A stretch of 64,000 nt of DNA, from positions 111,902,715 to 111,966,714 of the forward strand of contig OY986437.1 of NCBI GenBank assembly GCA_963920525.1, in the 5' to 3' direction. Positions 1 through 10,789 of the stretch are shown here, one piece after another. Position numbers and translations under genes: made by a program. Position 1 is the first letter of the stretch; each line of letters begins with the position of its first letter. Source of the stretch: Dichetophora obliterata. Taxonomy: Eukaryota; Arthropoda; Insecta; Diptera; Sciomyzidae. The notes under the pieces were generated by a model. The model worked only from the letters and a program-made list of their open reading frames with translations. It was not told the DNA's origin and did not search any database.

Positions 1-159
1 AGCACAACGTCACTTGCGTTTGTTGGGTGTTGGAAGTATGTTTGTTGGGAGTAACGCTGCGTGAACAATTGCGCGAACCACTTCGTGACACTGTGTGATA
101 ATATTAAGACATAATAGGGTCCATGTTTTTAAATAATTTATCAACTTTCTCAGCGGTTA

Positions 160-380
160 AAATAGGCCTGAAACAATACATTCTCTCAGGCCTGAGGGGT
201 AATGGTAAGGCCTGAGTATTCAACGCACTACTTGATTTCCTTTCCCATTAAGATGTCATACTTACGTAACACCTGATATCGTATAGCGTAAACTCAGGTC
301 TGAATATCCTCAAGAAAACTTGTCTGAAAACTCAGGCCGCAGGGAACGCTAAAAAAATCAGGCCTTCTATCAGGTAGTAA
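160..380. repeat. Cluster of CAGGCCTGA-type motifs
   Basis: At least six copies or near-copies of AGGCCTGA or its complement lie within about 220 bp, on both strands, with further CTCAGG/CTGAG pieces near 655-735. The core AGGCCT is palindromic. Clusters like this often form subterminal protein-binding repeats of DNA transposons, but no terminal repeats or TSD are visible because the window starts here. No coding potential was seen in 1-900. Confidence 0.45.
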
Positions 381-921
381 ATACTCTGGAGTTCAAAGAG
401 TAGGTAATCCTATTTTTCTTTTTAAAATCATCTTTTATATGTATATATAAAATAATATAATATGCATACATGTATAGAATATTTATTCATTTATATATTT
501 TGCATTCAAATATCTTCCTCATAATTTTTTTAACGTTCTCCTTTTTAAAATTTGTAAGAATGAAAAAATATTTGTCGACTACTTCGCTTTGTTAGATTTT
601 TAATTTCCCAAAGTTATTTGTTGCCATTACCACTTCGCTTCTAATCTCAACCGTGGCTCAGGTGAGAAAGCACTCATAAACGTTTGGCAGCATTACGCCT
701 TCGCTTCTAAACTCAGGGGCATCTTCCGGTCTGAGATCGAAACAAAACAAAATGTTCACAGTTTGGACAATTTCAGGGAATTTTTCAGAAAGCTTGAATG
801 GAAATGCTTTTTCTTAAATCAGTAATGATATCATTCCCGAATTTTCAAAGCAAAATAGGTCTTATTTCACACCCGATTTCATCAGGTATTACAATTGCTG
901 ACCGCTGGGCCATTGTTAATT

Positions 922-1362
922 ACTCTACTTGTTTTATGAGGTTATCGTTTGTTGTCGAGTGAAAAACTGGCATTACAAATCCGTTGTGGACATGTCGAGG
1001 AAGTCGATCAAGCCAGAGAGTCCTAGTGAAGGTTTCATAAAGATGTTGGCCACCAAGGCGATGCATCTCTGAGAGAAGTTCTGATGGACGTCTGTCTCCT
1101 AGTTCTAATCCTGATACCAAGGTTTTAAATCAACGTTCCTGCGATATGGAAAAATGGTTAAGTAAAGCTTCCTTAATTTTTCCATACTTGTCATTGGGAA
1201 GAGGATTTGCGACGATATGTAAAATAACCGATAGCGTTTCTTGATCAAGACGAGCGATTACAGCGTAATATTTTGTAGAGTCAGACGAGATCCTTTTGTT
1301 TTGGAACTGAGCTTCCACTGATGAGAACCAAAGCTGTACCTTTTGGTTCCAAAATGGTGGTA
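922..1362 (-). pseudogene. Gag-like fragment of a Ty3/gypsy-type LTR retrotransposon
   Basis: Two adjoining minus-strand frames read as one decayed Gag. The upstream part, beginning around PPFW...LWFSSVEAQF, continues into a stretch with LDQETLSVILHIVANP and NDKYGKIKEALLNHF. A frame break near 1125 is followed by LGDRRPSELLSEM and TLWLDRLP. This order (FW..LWF..VEAQF, then Y..+K..L, then LGD+.PS.LL..M, then LW..+LP) is the usual layout of insect gypsy-type Gag capsid regions. An in-frame stop sits just upstream of the first motif. No zinc knuckle, protease, Pol or LTR was found beside it, so it is an isolated relic. Family placement beyond LTR retrotransposon is inference. Confidence 0.7.
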
Positions 1363-2815
1363 GTTAAACGCGTTATATTAGGTCAAGCTGGAGTTGTGCT
1401 TGCAGATGCGGTACATTGCGCCAGGCGGACTAGATTGATGAGTATTAGGAATAGGGTTGTTCTGAATAGTGTCATTAAACTCTTCGCGCAGTGCTTAATT
1501 GCTATTTCCTGCGTCGGTAAGGCGTGGAGAATGTGTTTCAGGCATGTCGGGGTCACCAATTGTTGGGTTTTGTATCACAAAATAAAAACTCAATATGTTT
1601 CTATATTAAAATTTTATCAATGACTGAAAAATTATTATTAAGAAATATGAAAGATTTTTTCATAAAATTAGAAACGACGTGACATTAATTAAAATTGAAT
1701 TGTACAGTAAAAATGAAACAGTAAGTCCCCACAAATTCAAGCAAACAATGCAGTATCCACATAAACAGAGATAAAAAAGCGGCATCTACAGGCAGATACT
1801 GCGTTTTCCCTTTGTATTTATAGTTAAAACTTTTTAAAATGTATTTTATTTTTGTGCCCCAAAAAAATCTTTTAATTGTTGTTTTTTAATACATAACATA
1901 TTAGTTTTTTATTAAATGTCATTTTACATGATATTTACAACAAAGCACAAAGCTTTTCACAAAAAAGCTTTTCACTATATAAAAAGTACCCTTAATGTAG
2001 ATGCGGCTTTTTTAACTGTTTGTGATAATTTATATTTATAGAACAAACAACCAAAACAGCGGCATTGTTTGTTCCACAGTTTTTGAATTTTTTATAAAAT
2101 CGGAAAAATATAATTTATATTGAAAGCAAACTGAATTTCACTATCCTAAAGAGCCAAATATTTATAACCATCCAAACCCTAATAAGTGAATTTTTGATAA
2201 ATTACTCTAAGTCATTTATCTCAGAATATTGAAATATGTAGATGCCGCACTCTTTCTTATGACGGCAGTATAATCCAGTCTTTATTTAAGGTTCAAAGGT
2301 ATTGAAACCACGTAACCATCTCATTCTATAATATTATTTTGATTTTTCCATTCAACTTGCATAGGAGCAAAAAAATTTACTGTGGTAAATGACTCGTTTC
2401 TTTTTTGAAAAGAACGGTTTATCTTCTTTAATATAAATTTTTTTTTTATTTAAATCGAAGTCAACGATATTTAAATAGTATTTAATGTTTTTACCGCAGG
2501 CGAGGCAGCGAGTATTTGCTACAACAATATAATTTACTTTATTTTTACCCTTTGCATTTGAAGAACGTATGCATATAAACTAAAAAAAATTGTTCTGAAC
2601 CAGGCTGTGAAATTAAAATGATAATGAACGTTGCTACCATGTTCATTAATTTATTGACTTAACGGTAAAAGTTAATTTTATTGGCACATTTGTCTGTTTT
2701 ACGATTTTTTGAGATGCATATGACTATCCTTGAGTGCTTACGTTCTTAAATTCTTGGCACTGCGTCTCAAGCAAACTATTAAATGTGTGCAGTTACGAGT
2801 CCAGAATATTTGGTT
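1363..2815. other. AT-rich noncoding stretch
   Basis: No ORF with recognisable similarity, no clear inverted repeat and no RNA gene were seen. Short A/T runs are frequent. It is probably old transposon or intergenic DNA. Confidence 0.5.
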
Positions 2816-2819
2816 GCAA

Positions 2820-3438
2820 TCCACTTAGTACATAAAATATTTTCATTTCCAACAAATCTGACAATGCAGTTGCAAACAATTGATAAAGATCTAATAGAAT
2901 ACTGCAAACATATAAATCTTGTAGTCGAAACTTTTTAAAGCATTTAAAGATGTATTTAATAAAACTAAGATATTCTTTTTTAACTTGGAATGGAAATAAG
3001 TAAGCCTCGTTTATCAAGATGCAATGTAACGGCAGAAATAGCAAATCATATATCAGTTTTTTAATCAAATGAAATTCCGATTTCCATAGCAGTTTCAAAT
3101 AATTTCAAGGGGTCTTGTACCCAAATAAAATAGATATAGAAAAGTTGGGAAACGAACTTGAATTAAAGAAAACTAAATGGACCAACAATAGCAATGAGGG
3201 TTGCAGAACTGCTCTTGAAACACTTAAATTATTTTGCGGCGATAAATGTAGCTGTCAGAAATGGAGTTTTCCGCAATTTTATAAAATTCTGGAAATACTT
3301 GTTACTTTGCCCTGTAGAACAGCTTCCAGTGAACGGTCCTCTTGCACATTGAAGTTTTTGAAAAATTGGCCTCGAAATGTTACTGGAATGGAACGCCTTA
3401 CTGCTTTAACGCTATTACTCATAAGAATATTTCTGTGA
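2820..3438 (+). pseudogene. hAT-family transposase relic, C-terminal half
   Basis: The 3' ORF (3115-3438) contains FPQFYKILEILVTLPC, then ASSERSSCTLKFLKNWPRN, then MERLTALTLLLIR. This matches the hAT C-terminal dimerisation domain, where LPVS.A..ERSFS.L+.+K..LR is followed by M...RL..LALL.I. Upstream, 2830-3110 translates in broken frames to pieces such as KPRLSRCNVTAEIANH, typical of the middle of ZMYM/DUF4371-like hAT transposases. Stops and frameshifts run throughout the upstream part. Neither terminal repeats nor a TSD could be assigned. Only the dimerisation domain remains clearly readable. Confidence 0.75.
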
Positions 3439-3439
3439 A

Positions 3440-4545
3440 CGAGGTTACTGTGATCGACTAATTGGCTTCGCGCTGTACACAGTTGACTTCGTATCTACAA
3501 CTATGTATAAAAATGTTTAATTTTTTTTTAAATATCTGTTTTCGTTGCTTTACTTAAATAAATACTTGTCGTCCTGCTCTAAACCAAGCTATTGAATCAG
3601 TTTTGTATGTTTGGTCAAATTTAAGGTCCTTTCTGGTTAGTTGGGTCGAAAAATTTTGTTTGGCTTTTTCGGTGCCAATAACTACGTAGAATATCATACT
3701 GAAATTTCAAATTTAAATTCTTAATTGTTGAAAAGCTGTTGACCTCGTCACAATAGGTGCACTATACCTAAAACCTTAAACGCGTTTTCTGGAAAACTTC
3801 GTTGGCGAGCTGGCGACTCACATAACTCAGTAAATTGTCAACGAATTTTAATGTTTTTTTTTTAAATACGCTTAATTAAATTGTCCATAGAATGGATCAT
3901 AATCTGTCTTATACATTGCATATTGAATTATTTATCAATAAAAAAGTAACGAAAATTTTCAGTAAATTACAAAAAAACTTTTCAAACGCCGCCATTTGGT
4001 TATTTTGTAATGAATTTCATTAAAAGTGGTTTAATCACACTCTAACTAAACAAGAAAATTTTTTGATTTTTGGTTTCAGATGATAATTACGACCTGTAGA
4101 CAGGTCGCCAGCTCGGTTCGTGTTTTAAGCACTGGCCCACGTTGCCCCTCGTCCTGCTTTAGAATACTGATTAAATAATCTGAAAATTTTAGGCAATCTT
4201 CCTCAAAGTGCTTAAAATACACCTGAAAAGTTTTGAGTACCTATATTTTTTAATTTTTCCAAAAAACATTCATAAAAATTGCCTATTTTTCGGCCAGTCT
4301 AACCAGGCTGGATCCATAAAATAAATAAAATTTCATTAACTCCTTTCACTTTGACTATTGAAATCGGTTAAGGAATTTAAAAAAAATATTACTCCTTCAG
4401 AAATCCCTATAGAAATGAAAAAAAAAATATGTGTTTTCTTAAATGAAATGAAATGAAATACCCATGTTAATGTTATATGGTGGAGATGCGTACTGCGACC
4501 TAAATTTGATCTATTGTACCTCCTTCTCAAAGCTCCGCTGGGTTT
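3440..4545. other. Noncoding stretch with a 12-bp inverted pair
   Basis: No coding signal. A perfect inverted pair CGAGCTGGCGAC / GTCGCCAGCTCG lies near 3808 and 4106. A related direct pair (TCGTCCTGCT followed by CTAAA or TTAGA) lies near 3570 and 4150. This could be a short decayed MITE, but ends and TSD are not clear. Confidence 0.35.
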
Positions 4546-4630
4546 GCGGATTACAGAATTCCATCCAGCTCTATATCTCTAATGAATTTGAGAATATTCT
4601 TAGGTTCAAGGGCAGAAACCTGCTCTAGAC

Positions 4631-5745
4631 TCAGCCATAGTTCCCCAGTGCTAGCTTACGTCTGCGAGCCACGGCGTTGCAGTTTGTGAGTAGGTGTATT
4701 GGAGTCTCCTCTGCTTCTTCACAGAAACGGCAGTTACTATCGGTTCCTATGCCCAATTTCATCAGGTGGTATTTGAGTTTACAGTGTCCTGTAAGGAACC
4801 CCGTTAGAATCCTTAGATTCGGTTTGCCTAAGCTTATGCACAATTTTGCTGTCCGAGTGTTAAAAATCTTTGAGGAGCAATTTGGATTGTCTTAACTTTG
4901 GGAGGCTTTTCCAGAGGTTTGAACGTTTATGCCTCTCCTCCCTTCTTAGTTCTTCTTTTATAGAATGTGTGCCCATTCCGCAGAATGGTTCTGGTTCCAT
5001 AAATTTTGTGGCTGCACACTGTCACGCTAGACCATCGACTTCTTCGTTTCCCTGTATACCTTTGTGTTCTGGGACCCAAAGTATAGGAACAGTGTTATTA
5101 TTGCCTAGTTCGTTGAGTTTTGTTAGGCATTCCCATGTTATTCTAGATGATATCTCACAGGAGATGTATACAGGGTGTATACATTGATGTATACAGATGG
5201 ATGATATCTCACAGGATGCTTTGACTGCTGCTTGGCTGTTTGACATCACAACTATATCCTGACCTTTGTATTTCCGGTCCAGATTGAATTGTGCACACAG
5301 CTGTATTGCTAGGATTTCTGCTTGGAAGATACTGGGTGTTGTCCCCATAGGCTCAGAGTCCTTGGTTCTTGGCCCGTACACCCCTGCGCCTATACCTTCC
5401 AATGTCTTGGACCCATCTGTATACCATGCTATACTGTGTGGTTTCTTGACTTGCGATATCATCTCGCTGTCCCACTCTATCTTGGTACTAAGCTTAATTC
5501 CGAAGTTTTTTTCGAAATTATACCTTTTTACTATATCGTCTCTTGGTAGATCGATGTAGGGAGTGTGCTTTACAATATCCTCCTTCTCTCTACTGCTGAT
5601 AGTTTTACCTAAACCTGTCCCCTCTTTTGCAATGCACAACAGAGTTCGCTTGGCTACTCCCTCTATGACAAGGTGTAAGGGTGTTAGGTCCAGAATTACT
5701 TCTAGTGCTGCTGTAGGACATGTCCTCATGGCCCCTGTGATGCAT
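4631..5745 (-). pseudogene. LOA element RNase H and C-terminal tail
   Basis: RNase H reads AWYTDGSKTLEGIGAGVYG, then IFQAEILAIQLCAQF, then DIVVMSNSQAAVKA, then PILWVPEHKGIQGNEEVDGLA. The first Asp (TDGS), Glu (QAE) and last Asp (VDGLA) are kept. The third acidic residue, normally SDSQAA, is Asn here. A 54-bp duplication/insertion inside the domain adds extra residues. The tail at 4631-4843 reads LTGHCKLKYHLMKLGI and NCRFCEEAEETPIHLLTNC, the Cys/His tail that follows RNase H in this group. Confidence 0.75.
5146..5216. repeat. 17-bp direct repeat flanking a 37-bp insertion in the RNase H region
   Basis: GATGATATCTCACAGGA occurs at 5146-5162 and exactly again at 5200-5216. The 37 bp between them are rich in GTATAC. 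This is either a 54-bp tandem duplication with divergence or a small insertion that duplicated its target. It lengthens the RNase H reading frame without shifting it. Confidence 0.7.
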
Positions 5746-5749
5746 ACAG

Positions 5750-7000
5750 GCCAGTCTCTGCACCTTTGTTAGCATATTCCTCATTGTGGTTTCCATGGTT
5801 CTCTCAGCCCATGTTATTGCACCATAGGTGAGGATGGGTCTCACCATCATGGTATACATCCAGCGGAGAATTGTTGGGTTACAACCCCAGCTTTTCCCCG
5901 CCAGGCTCCTACATACCATGAGTGCGCGCGTTGCTTTGTTTGTAGTTAACTCTGCATGTCTTCTCCAGAGAAGCTTTGAATCTAGTGTAAGTCCCAGATA
6001 CTTTACTTCTCCTTTGAAGGGAGTTTCAGTGCCATCCATTTTCATTGTTCGGGGGTTTGGCAGGCTTCTTTTGTTAGTAAAACGTACTATGGTGGTTTAC
6101 GCTGGGTTGATACTTAATCCCACTGTGTTGCACCTCTCCTTTGTTACTGACAGTCCTCTCTGTATCAGGTTACAGAATGTATCCTCAAACTTCCCTCTCG
6201 CTCTTAAGGCGATGTCGTCTGCGTAAGCCTGACATCTTATGCCATTCTCCGTTAGCATCGTTAGTAATTCGTCCACAACAAGACTCCACAGCAGTGGAGA
6301 AAGGACTTCGCCTTGTGGGCAGCCTTTTGTTGTTTTGACTCTTATAGTGGTGTTACCCACTTTTGTTTCTGTAGTTCTAGTGCTAAGCATTTGGCACATC
6401 CATCTGCTGAGCATATCATTTACTCCTTTTTTATGCAAAGACTTCTTCACAAACTCGTGACAAGTATTATAAAAGGCTCCTTCTATGTCTAGAAAGTACG
6501 ATTTACTAGTACGAAAGAACTATGTACGAAAGCACATAGTACGATTTCTTTGTTTTTGAGAACCTACTGGATTTTACCAGCCAGCTGGTATAGGGCAGAT
6601 TCTGTAGACCTACTCGCCCTGGGTGCATTGGCGCCTTCTCCAGAATCTCAGTTTTTATATAGTTATCTATTACCTTTTCCATTGTTTTAAGTACAAATGA
6701 GGTAAGGCTAATGGGTCTAAATGACTCTGGTAGCGTCTAGTCTGTTTTCCCTACTTTTGGTATGAAGGTGACTATGGCCCTTCCCCATTTCCTTGGGATA
6801 TAGCCCAGCACAAGGCTGCTTCTAGTTATTTTGACTAGGTGGGGCAATATAGTTTCTGCACCCTTTTGTAGAAGTGCAGGAAAGATGCCGTCTACACCTG
6901 CTGATTTGAATAGTTGATAGGTTCTGAGTACCCAATCTAAACGAGCCTTAGTACAAATGCTCGTTGCGAGTTTCCATTCTTCTTGATTTGGAGCAATTCG
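5750..7000 (-). pseudogene. LOA element reverse transcriptase
   Basis: The palm is readable at 6097-6450: VKTTKGCPQGEVLSPLLWSL, then RCQAYADDIALRARG with the catalytic YADD, then LSVTKERCNTVGLSINP. The thumb continues at 5750-6045: FKGEVKYLGLTLDSKLLWRR and RPILTYGAITWAERT. The finger region (6460-7000) is degraded, with several stops and a short palindromic insertion near 6500-6535. Frame changes occur near 6090 and 5770. Confidence 0.75.
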
Positions 7001-7012
7001 CCTGTCAGTAAG

Positions 7013-7790
7013 TCAGCTTGTAAGGGAGCCTGTCAGTAAGTACTCAGTTACTGGTGTGCTGCCCGGGAAATGAGTTTCTAGAAGGTGACTGGCTCGTTGA
7101 TCTTCTCTAAGCGTATAGCTTCCGTCCGGCAATACAAGTGACATTCTTGTCTCCACTCTGCCTTTAGCCATTGCTTTGTGTATCCTGGCTGCTGCTGGCG
7201 TGGAAGAAATGTCTTCACATAAAGTTCCAAAGATCTGTCTTTTGGCTTTCCTGATTTCTTTATTGTACTCCGTCAGAGTCGCCGTGTAGTTGTGCCAAGG
7301 TTCTATCTCTTGACATTTTGCCCCAAGTCTTAACTCTATTATTCTACGGTCAGATATTGAAGGTTCCATTGATACCCTCCATTCCCTAATCATATCCCCA
7401 ACATCTGGGCTTCCTATGGTGAGATCTAAGACCTCTTCTCTAGCCCTAGTCACAAAAGTAGGTGTTACCCCACATTGAAAAAGTCTAGGTTACTACTTAA
7501 AAGAAATTCTAAAAGGTACTCACCTCTGATGTTGACGTCGGTGCTTCCCCAAATAGTGTGGTGCGCGTTGGCGTCACAGCCAATGAGTAGTGGAAGTTGC
7601 TCTTTCCGGCAGTGCTCCACAAGTCTTTTTATCTCCGCTGGGGGAATGTTGAGATCGTCCCCAGGAAAGTAAGTGGATGCGATCACTATTGTGCGGTGCT
7701 TGCCATCAGTTTCGATGTGGGTTTCGATAACTGATAGGTCCCGCGTCATAGATTCTGAAAGACAAATATAATTAGTATTTTTCTGCATTA
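7013..7790 (-). pseudogene. LOA element AP-like endonuclease, frameshifted
   Basis: The upstream frame (7465-7788) reads IVIASTYFPGDD, then PLLIGCDANAHHTIWGS and RGEYLLEFLLSSNLDFFNVG. The next frame (7013-7453) continues directly with TRAREEVLDLTIGS and EPSISDRRIIEL. The GCDANAHH box and the SDRRII box correspond to two catalytic boxes of the exonuclease/endonuclease/phosphatase fold (canonical SDH here is SDR). One frameshift near 7460 separates them. The N-terminal boxes lie in 7790-7900 in broken form. In a live element this domain nicks the target DNA. Confidence 0.7.
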
Positions 7791-8003
7791 GGATACATGC
7801 TCTGAGATTGATTGTTCTCTGGTCCCAAGTTACCTGACCCTCTTTGCAGTAGAGGCTACTGACTTTTCCCCTGTAGCATCAGGGTTCATGGATCAGCACG
7901 AAGCCCAGTTGTTCTGAGGTGAACCTCCGAGCAATAACTGCCGATGCAGCTTTTGCATGATGGAGGTTCACCTGGGCAAATCTCATGCTGGTTACTGTGC
8001 CGA

Positions 8004-8894
8004 TCATAGCACCGGGCTACTGCCCCGAGCTTCTTCGGGCAGCATTACTCCTACCTCTGTTACAGGTTCACTCTTACTATCAATCGAGAGAGCAGCGAGG
8101 TTCATGACCTCTGCCTGATCTCCGATTGAAGGTGTTGCGGTGATGACCGAGACGGAGGCGAACTTCTCCGTAACAACTTCACTAGTTAGTTGTATTGGTG
8201 GCGTTGCGTGTTTCCCTTCATTGAAAGTCGCAGATGTGGCTTCTGTGAACGTTACCACTGTTGACGTTACATCTGTGGGCGCTGCAGCTGTGGATGTTGC
8301 TGCTTTGAACGGTTTGGTCGTTGGGGGCGATTTTGTGTCCAACACCGGAAGCTGATAGTTGAGCCCCTTGACTTGATAGTTTCAAGTGACTCCCTATCTA
8401 TTGAGAACATAAGCATGTGCCCACTTCCCTCATCCTTGGAGCTCAATATCTTCCAATACTTTGTAATGAGACTATCGTTCTGGGCGGCATTTAGTCCCAT
8501 AGATCTATTGATCTCCGTACTTGAGCTTCTTGGCAAGAACATCCTAACAGTATGCCCTTTGGATTTTGGATTTTGGGACCTCCTTCCCTAGGCAAGCCAT
8601 CAGTTCTAGCCCTTTCCAGTGCTCGAACTTTGGTGCTGCTGCTCGCAGCCATTCTGCTGTTGAGGGATTCGAACAGTCGACCAGTAACATGCCCGGACGG
8701 AAGTGAATTCCCTCAAACTGTAGCTTGTTGGACCAGCCCTTCACTACTTCTTCTAGCTCCGAGAGCTCATCCGGACTTAGCATTTTCCGGGGGTATTCTT
8801 TGGGCAGAACCGCTATTTGGATGTCTTTGGTTATGCTGGCATAGCTGATCCTCTTTTTCTGTTGTTCTGGCTCGGGTAATTTAGCCCCTGGCAC
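8004..8894 (-). pseudogene. LOA element ORF1 protein, frameshifted
   Basis: Three minus-strand pieces follow each other. The N-terminal piece (8544-8894) has the SYASITKDIQIAV start and continues through ...SNKLQFEGIHFRPGM to APKFEHWKGLELM. The middle piece (8267-8542) reads MFLPRSSSTEINRSMGLNAA and ...WKILSSKDEGSGHMLMFSID. The C-terminal piece (8004-8345) is rich in T/A/V. The first two resemble DUF4780, an RNA-binding region in ORF1 of Diptera LOA/R1 elements. Frame changes near 8543 and 8300 break it. Its expected role is to bind the element RNA; this copy cannot make it whole. Confidence 0.65.
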
Positions 8895-9234
8895 TGACCT
8901 ACTGTTACTTCCAGGAGCTATTCTGACCTTCCCTGAGTAGGATACGCCAATTTGGCGAGGGATGCAAAAAGCGTTTGGCCGTGATCACTGCTGCTCGTCA
9001 CTGGATCATCTGAAATAAAAAAGAAGAAGGGGTCAATAAAATAATGCTCCTGATGAACGAAGGGATTTGACAAATTTGAATTTTTCAAAAAATGGCAGAT
9101 GTTGAAATTCAAATTGCTTATTTGACCAAAATTGCACTCATATTTCCAGCAAAAAAGAAATATATAATCATTTAAGCAAAAATCTTACGTTCATACAGAT
9201 GACAAATAATCAAGAATTTATGTATATATATATA

Positions 9235-9545
9235 TTAGGGCGGGTCAATTTGTATGGACGAATTTTTTGGTGGTCTGGCTCAGCGAAATTCGTAAAATAC
9301 ATGTAATTTCAAGACTTTTTCTCCACTACAGCATATACAAATTCTGAAAAAAAGCTGTGCGGACTTTCGTAAATAGATTTTGTTCTCAATTATAAGATAT
9401 GAATGTATGAATGTATGTGTATGAATCTATTTACGAAAGTCCGCACAGCTTTTTTTCAGAATTTGTATATGCTGTAGTGGAGAAAAAGTCTTGAAATTAC
9501 ATGTATTTTACGAATTTCGCTGAGCCAGAATTTGACCCGCCCTAA
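9235..9545. mobile_element. Palindromic MITE with TTAGGGCGGGTCAA ends
   Basis: The ends TTAGGGCGGGTCAA and TTGACCCGCCCTAA are perfect inverted repeats. Inside them ~100-bp arms are almost identical inverted copies, with about 24 extra bases in the left arm near 9251-9274 and a ~35-bp spacer near 9385-9415. TA dinucleotides flank both ends, in a TATATA context. The near-perfect pairing suggests a fairly recent copy. No coding capacity. It is probably mobilised by a TA-specific (Tc1/mariner-like) transposase. Confidence 0.85.
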
Positions 9546-10535
9546 TATATATATTTATCCAAATTTTTGACCTTTTTTTTTCATCGCCAAACATACCGCG
9601 GCCCTCAGATTCATCAAACATTTTAAATGCTTAAGGTAAGTAATTTGCCATGCAAGAATTTTCAAAGTTATTTTTTTGCAATTTGGCTTTTGAATCGCTT
9701 TGTGGTAAGTCACATTCTTGGTTTAGGTGTCTTTTATTAGAAAAATTTATTTTATTATAGGAACATGCAAGTTGCTTAAAATTTCCAAGAAATTGACACC
9801 ACAAAACTTTCGTACCTGAAACACACAGAAAGTTTTTAGTACTAATTTTATTTTTTGGTGAAATAAAAAAAAATCAATACAAAATTAAAGTGCTGGCTTT
9901 GAAAATTAATAACTCAGTCATGATGAAAAGGATTCCATTTATATTTTTTTGTTTGAAGTTTTGATTAATTGTCCGTCCAATAGTGTTTCAATCTTTTTCA
10001 TTTTTGTTTCCCTTTTAATATTTATAATTTTTAAAAAAAAAACCTTAACGAATTTCTTTATTTTGCAAAAGTTTATAATAATAAATTCCAAATATTTATT
10101 GTTGAAAAAATGGATTTTTTTAATGTTCTTTCCTATGATATGCAAAAATGTAGGGTTGATTTAAAGTTTAAATCGCTAAAATTTAAAAAAGTTTTATACG
10201 ATCGAAAAATCGAGACCAACTATCATAAAAATGTAAGCTTTTTTTTTGTTTATTTTTATTAATTTTGTAGTTCGGTAATTTTGTTTGCATAAAAAGTAAT
10301 GGTGTAATAAAAGAATAATAACAATTTCTCAATTCGTTTCTTTTCGTTTCTAAGTTATACTCTCAAATACCCGTTAAACACTGCAACAGCAACAACAGCG
10401 CAACCTACCGGGTCAAATTTTAAGACAAAACCATCTAAAGACCCAGCCGCACACACACACCAAATTTCATCAAAATTGGTCCAGCCGTTTAGAAGAAGTT
10501 CAGTGATAAGGCCATATGTAGAAGAGTTTTATATA

Positions 10536-10787
10536 TGAAGGGCTTATTGCAAAAACATGATAAGCCACAAACAAATAATTTTGAAATAAACGACTCTAAA
10601 GCTTTGAAAAAATAATTTTTATATGAAAAAATGGAATTGAACACGGAAACTTTTACAAAGAGGTTATAAAATTAAAAATACATAGCTAATATCTCTTCAG
10701 TGGTTGTTGGCAATGCATTGATTAATGTATTTAGCCCAACAAATTGATTTTGAGATCATGTGGCTTATCATTGCAATAAGCCCTTCA
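10536..10787. mobile_element. MITE with TGAAGGGCTTATTGC ends
   Basis: The left end TGAAGGGCTTATTGC...ATGATAAGCCACA is mirrored at 10757-10787 by TGTGGCTTATCAT...GCAATAAGCCCTTCA, with a 5-base indel. TIRs are about 33 bp. A TA precedes the left end and TG follows the right end, so any TA duplication is decayed. The flank at 10440-10500 (CCAAATTTCATCAAAATTGG then CCAGCCGTT) is a common dipteran dispersed repeat. Confidence 0.65.
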
Positions 10788-10789
10788 TG

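Larger units (their letters stand above)
4550..8960 (-). mobile_element. LOA-clade non-LTR retrotransposon, full-length span but broken
   Basis: Minus-strand order is ORF1 nucleic-acid-binding protein (8.9-8.0 kb), AP-type endonuclease (7.8-7.0 kb), reverse transcriptase (7.0-5.7 kb), RNase H and C-terminal CCHC-like tail (5.7-4.6 kb). This order, a DUF4780-like ORF1 and an RNase H at the end of ORF2 are typical of the LOA/R1/I group; the endonuclease reads most like LOA. All domains are split by frameshifts and stops, so the copy is dead. Exact 5' and 3' ends are approximate. No poly-A tail or TSD could be fixed with confidence. Confidence 0.8.
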
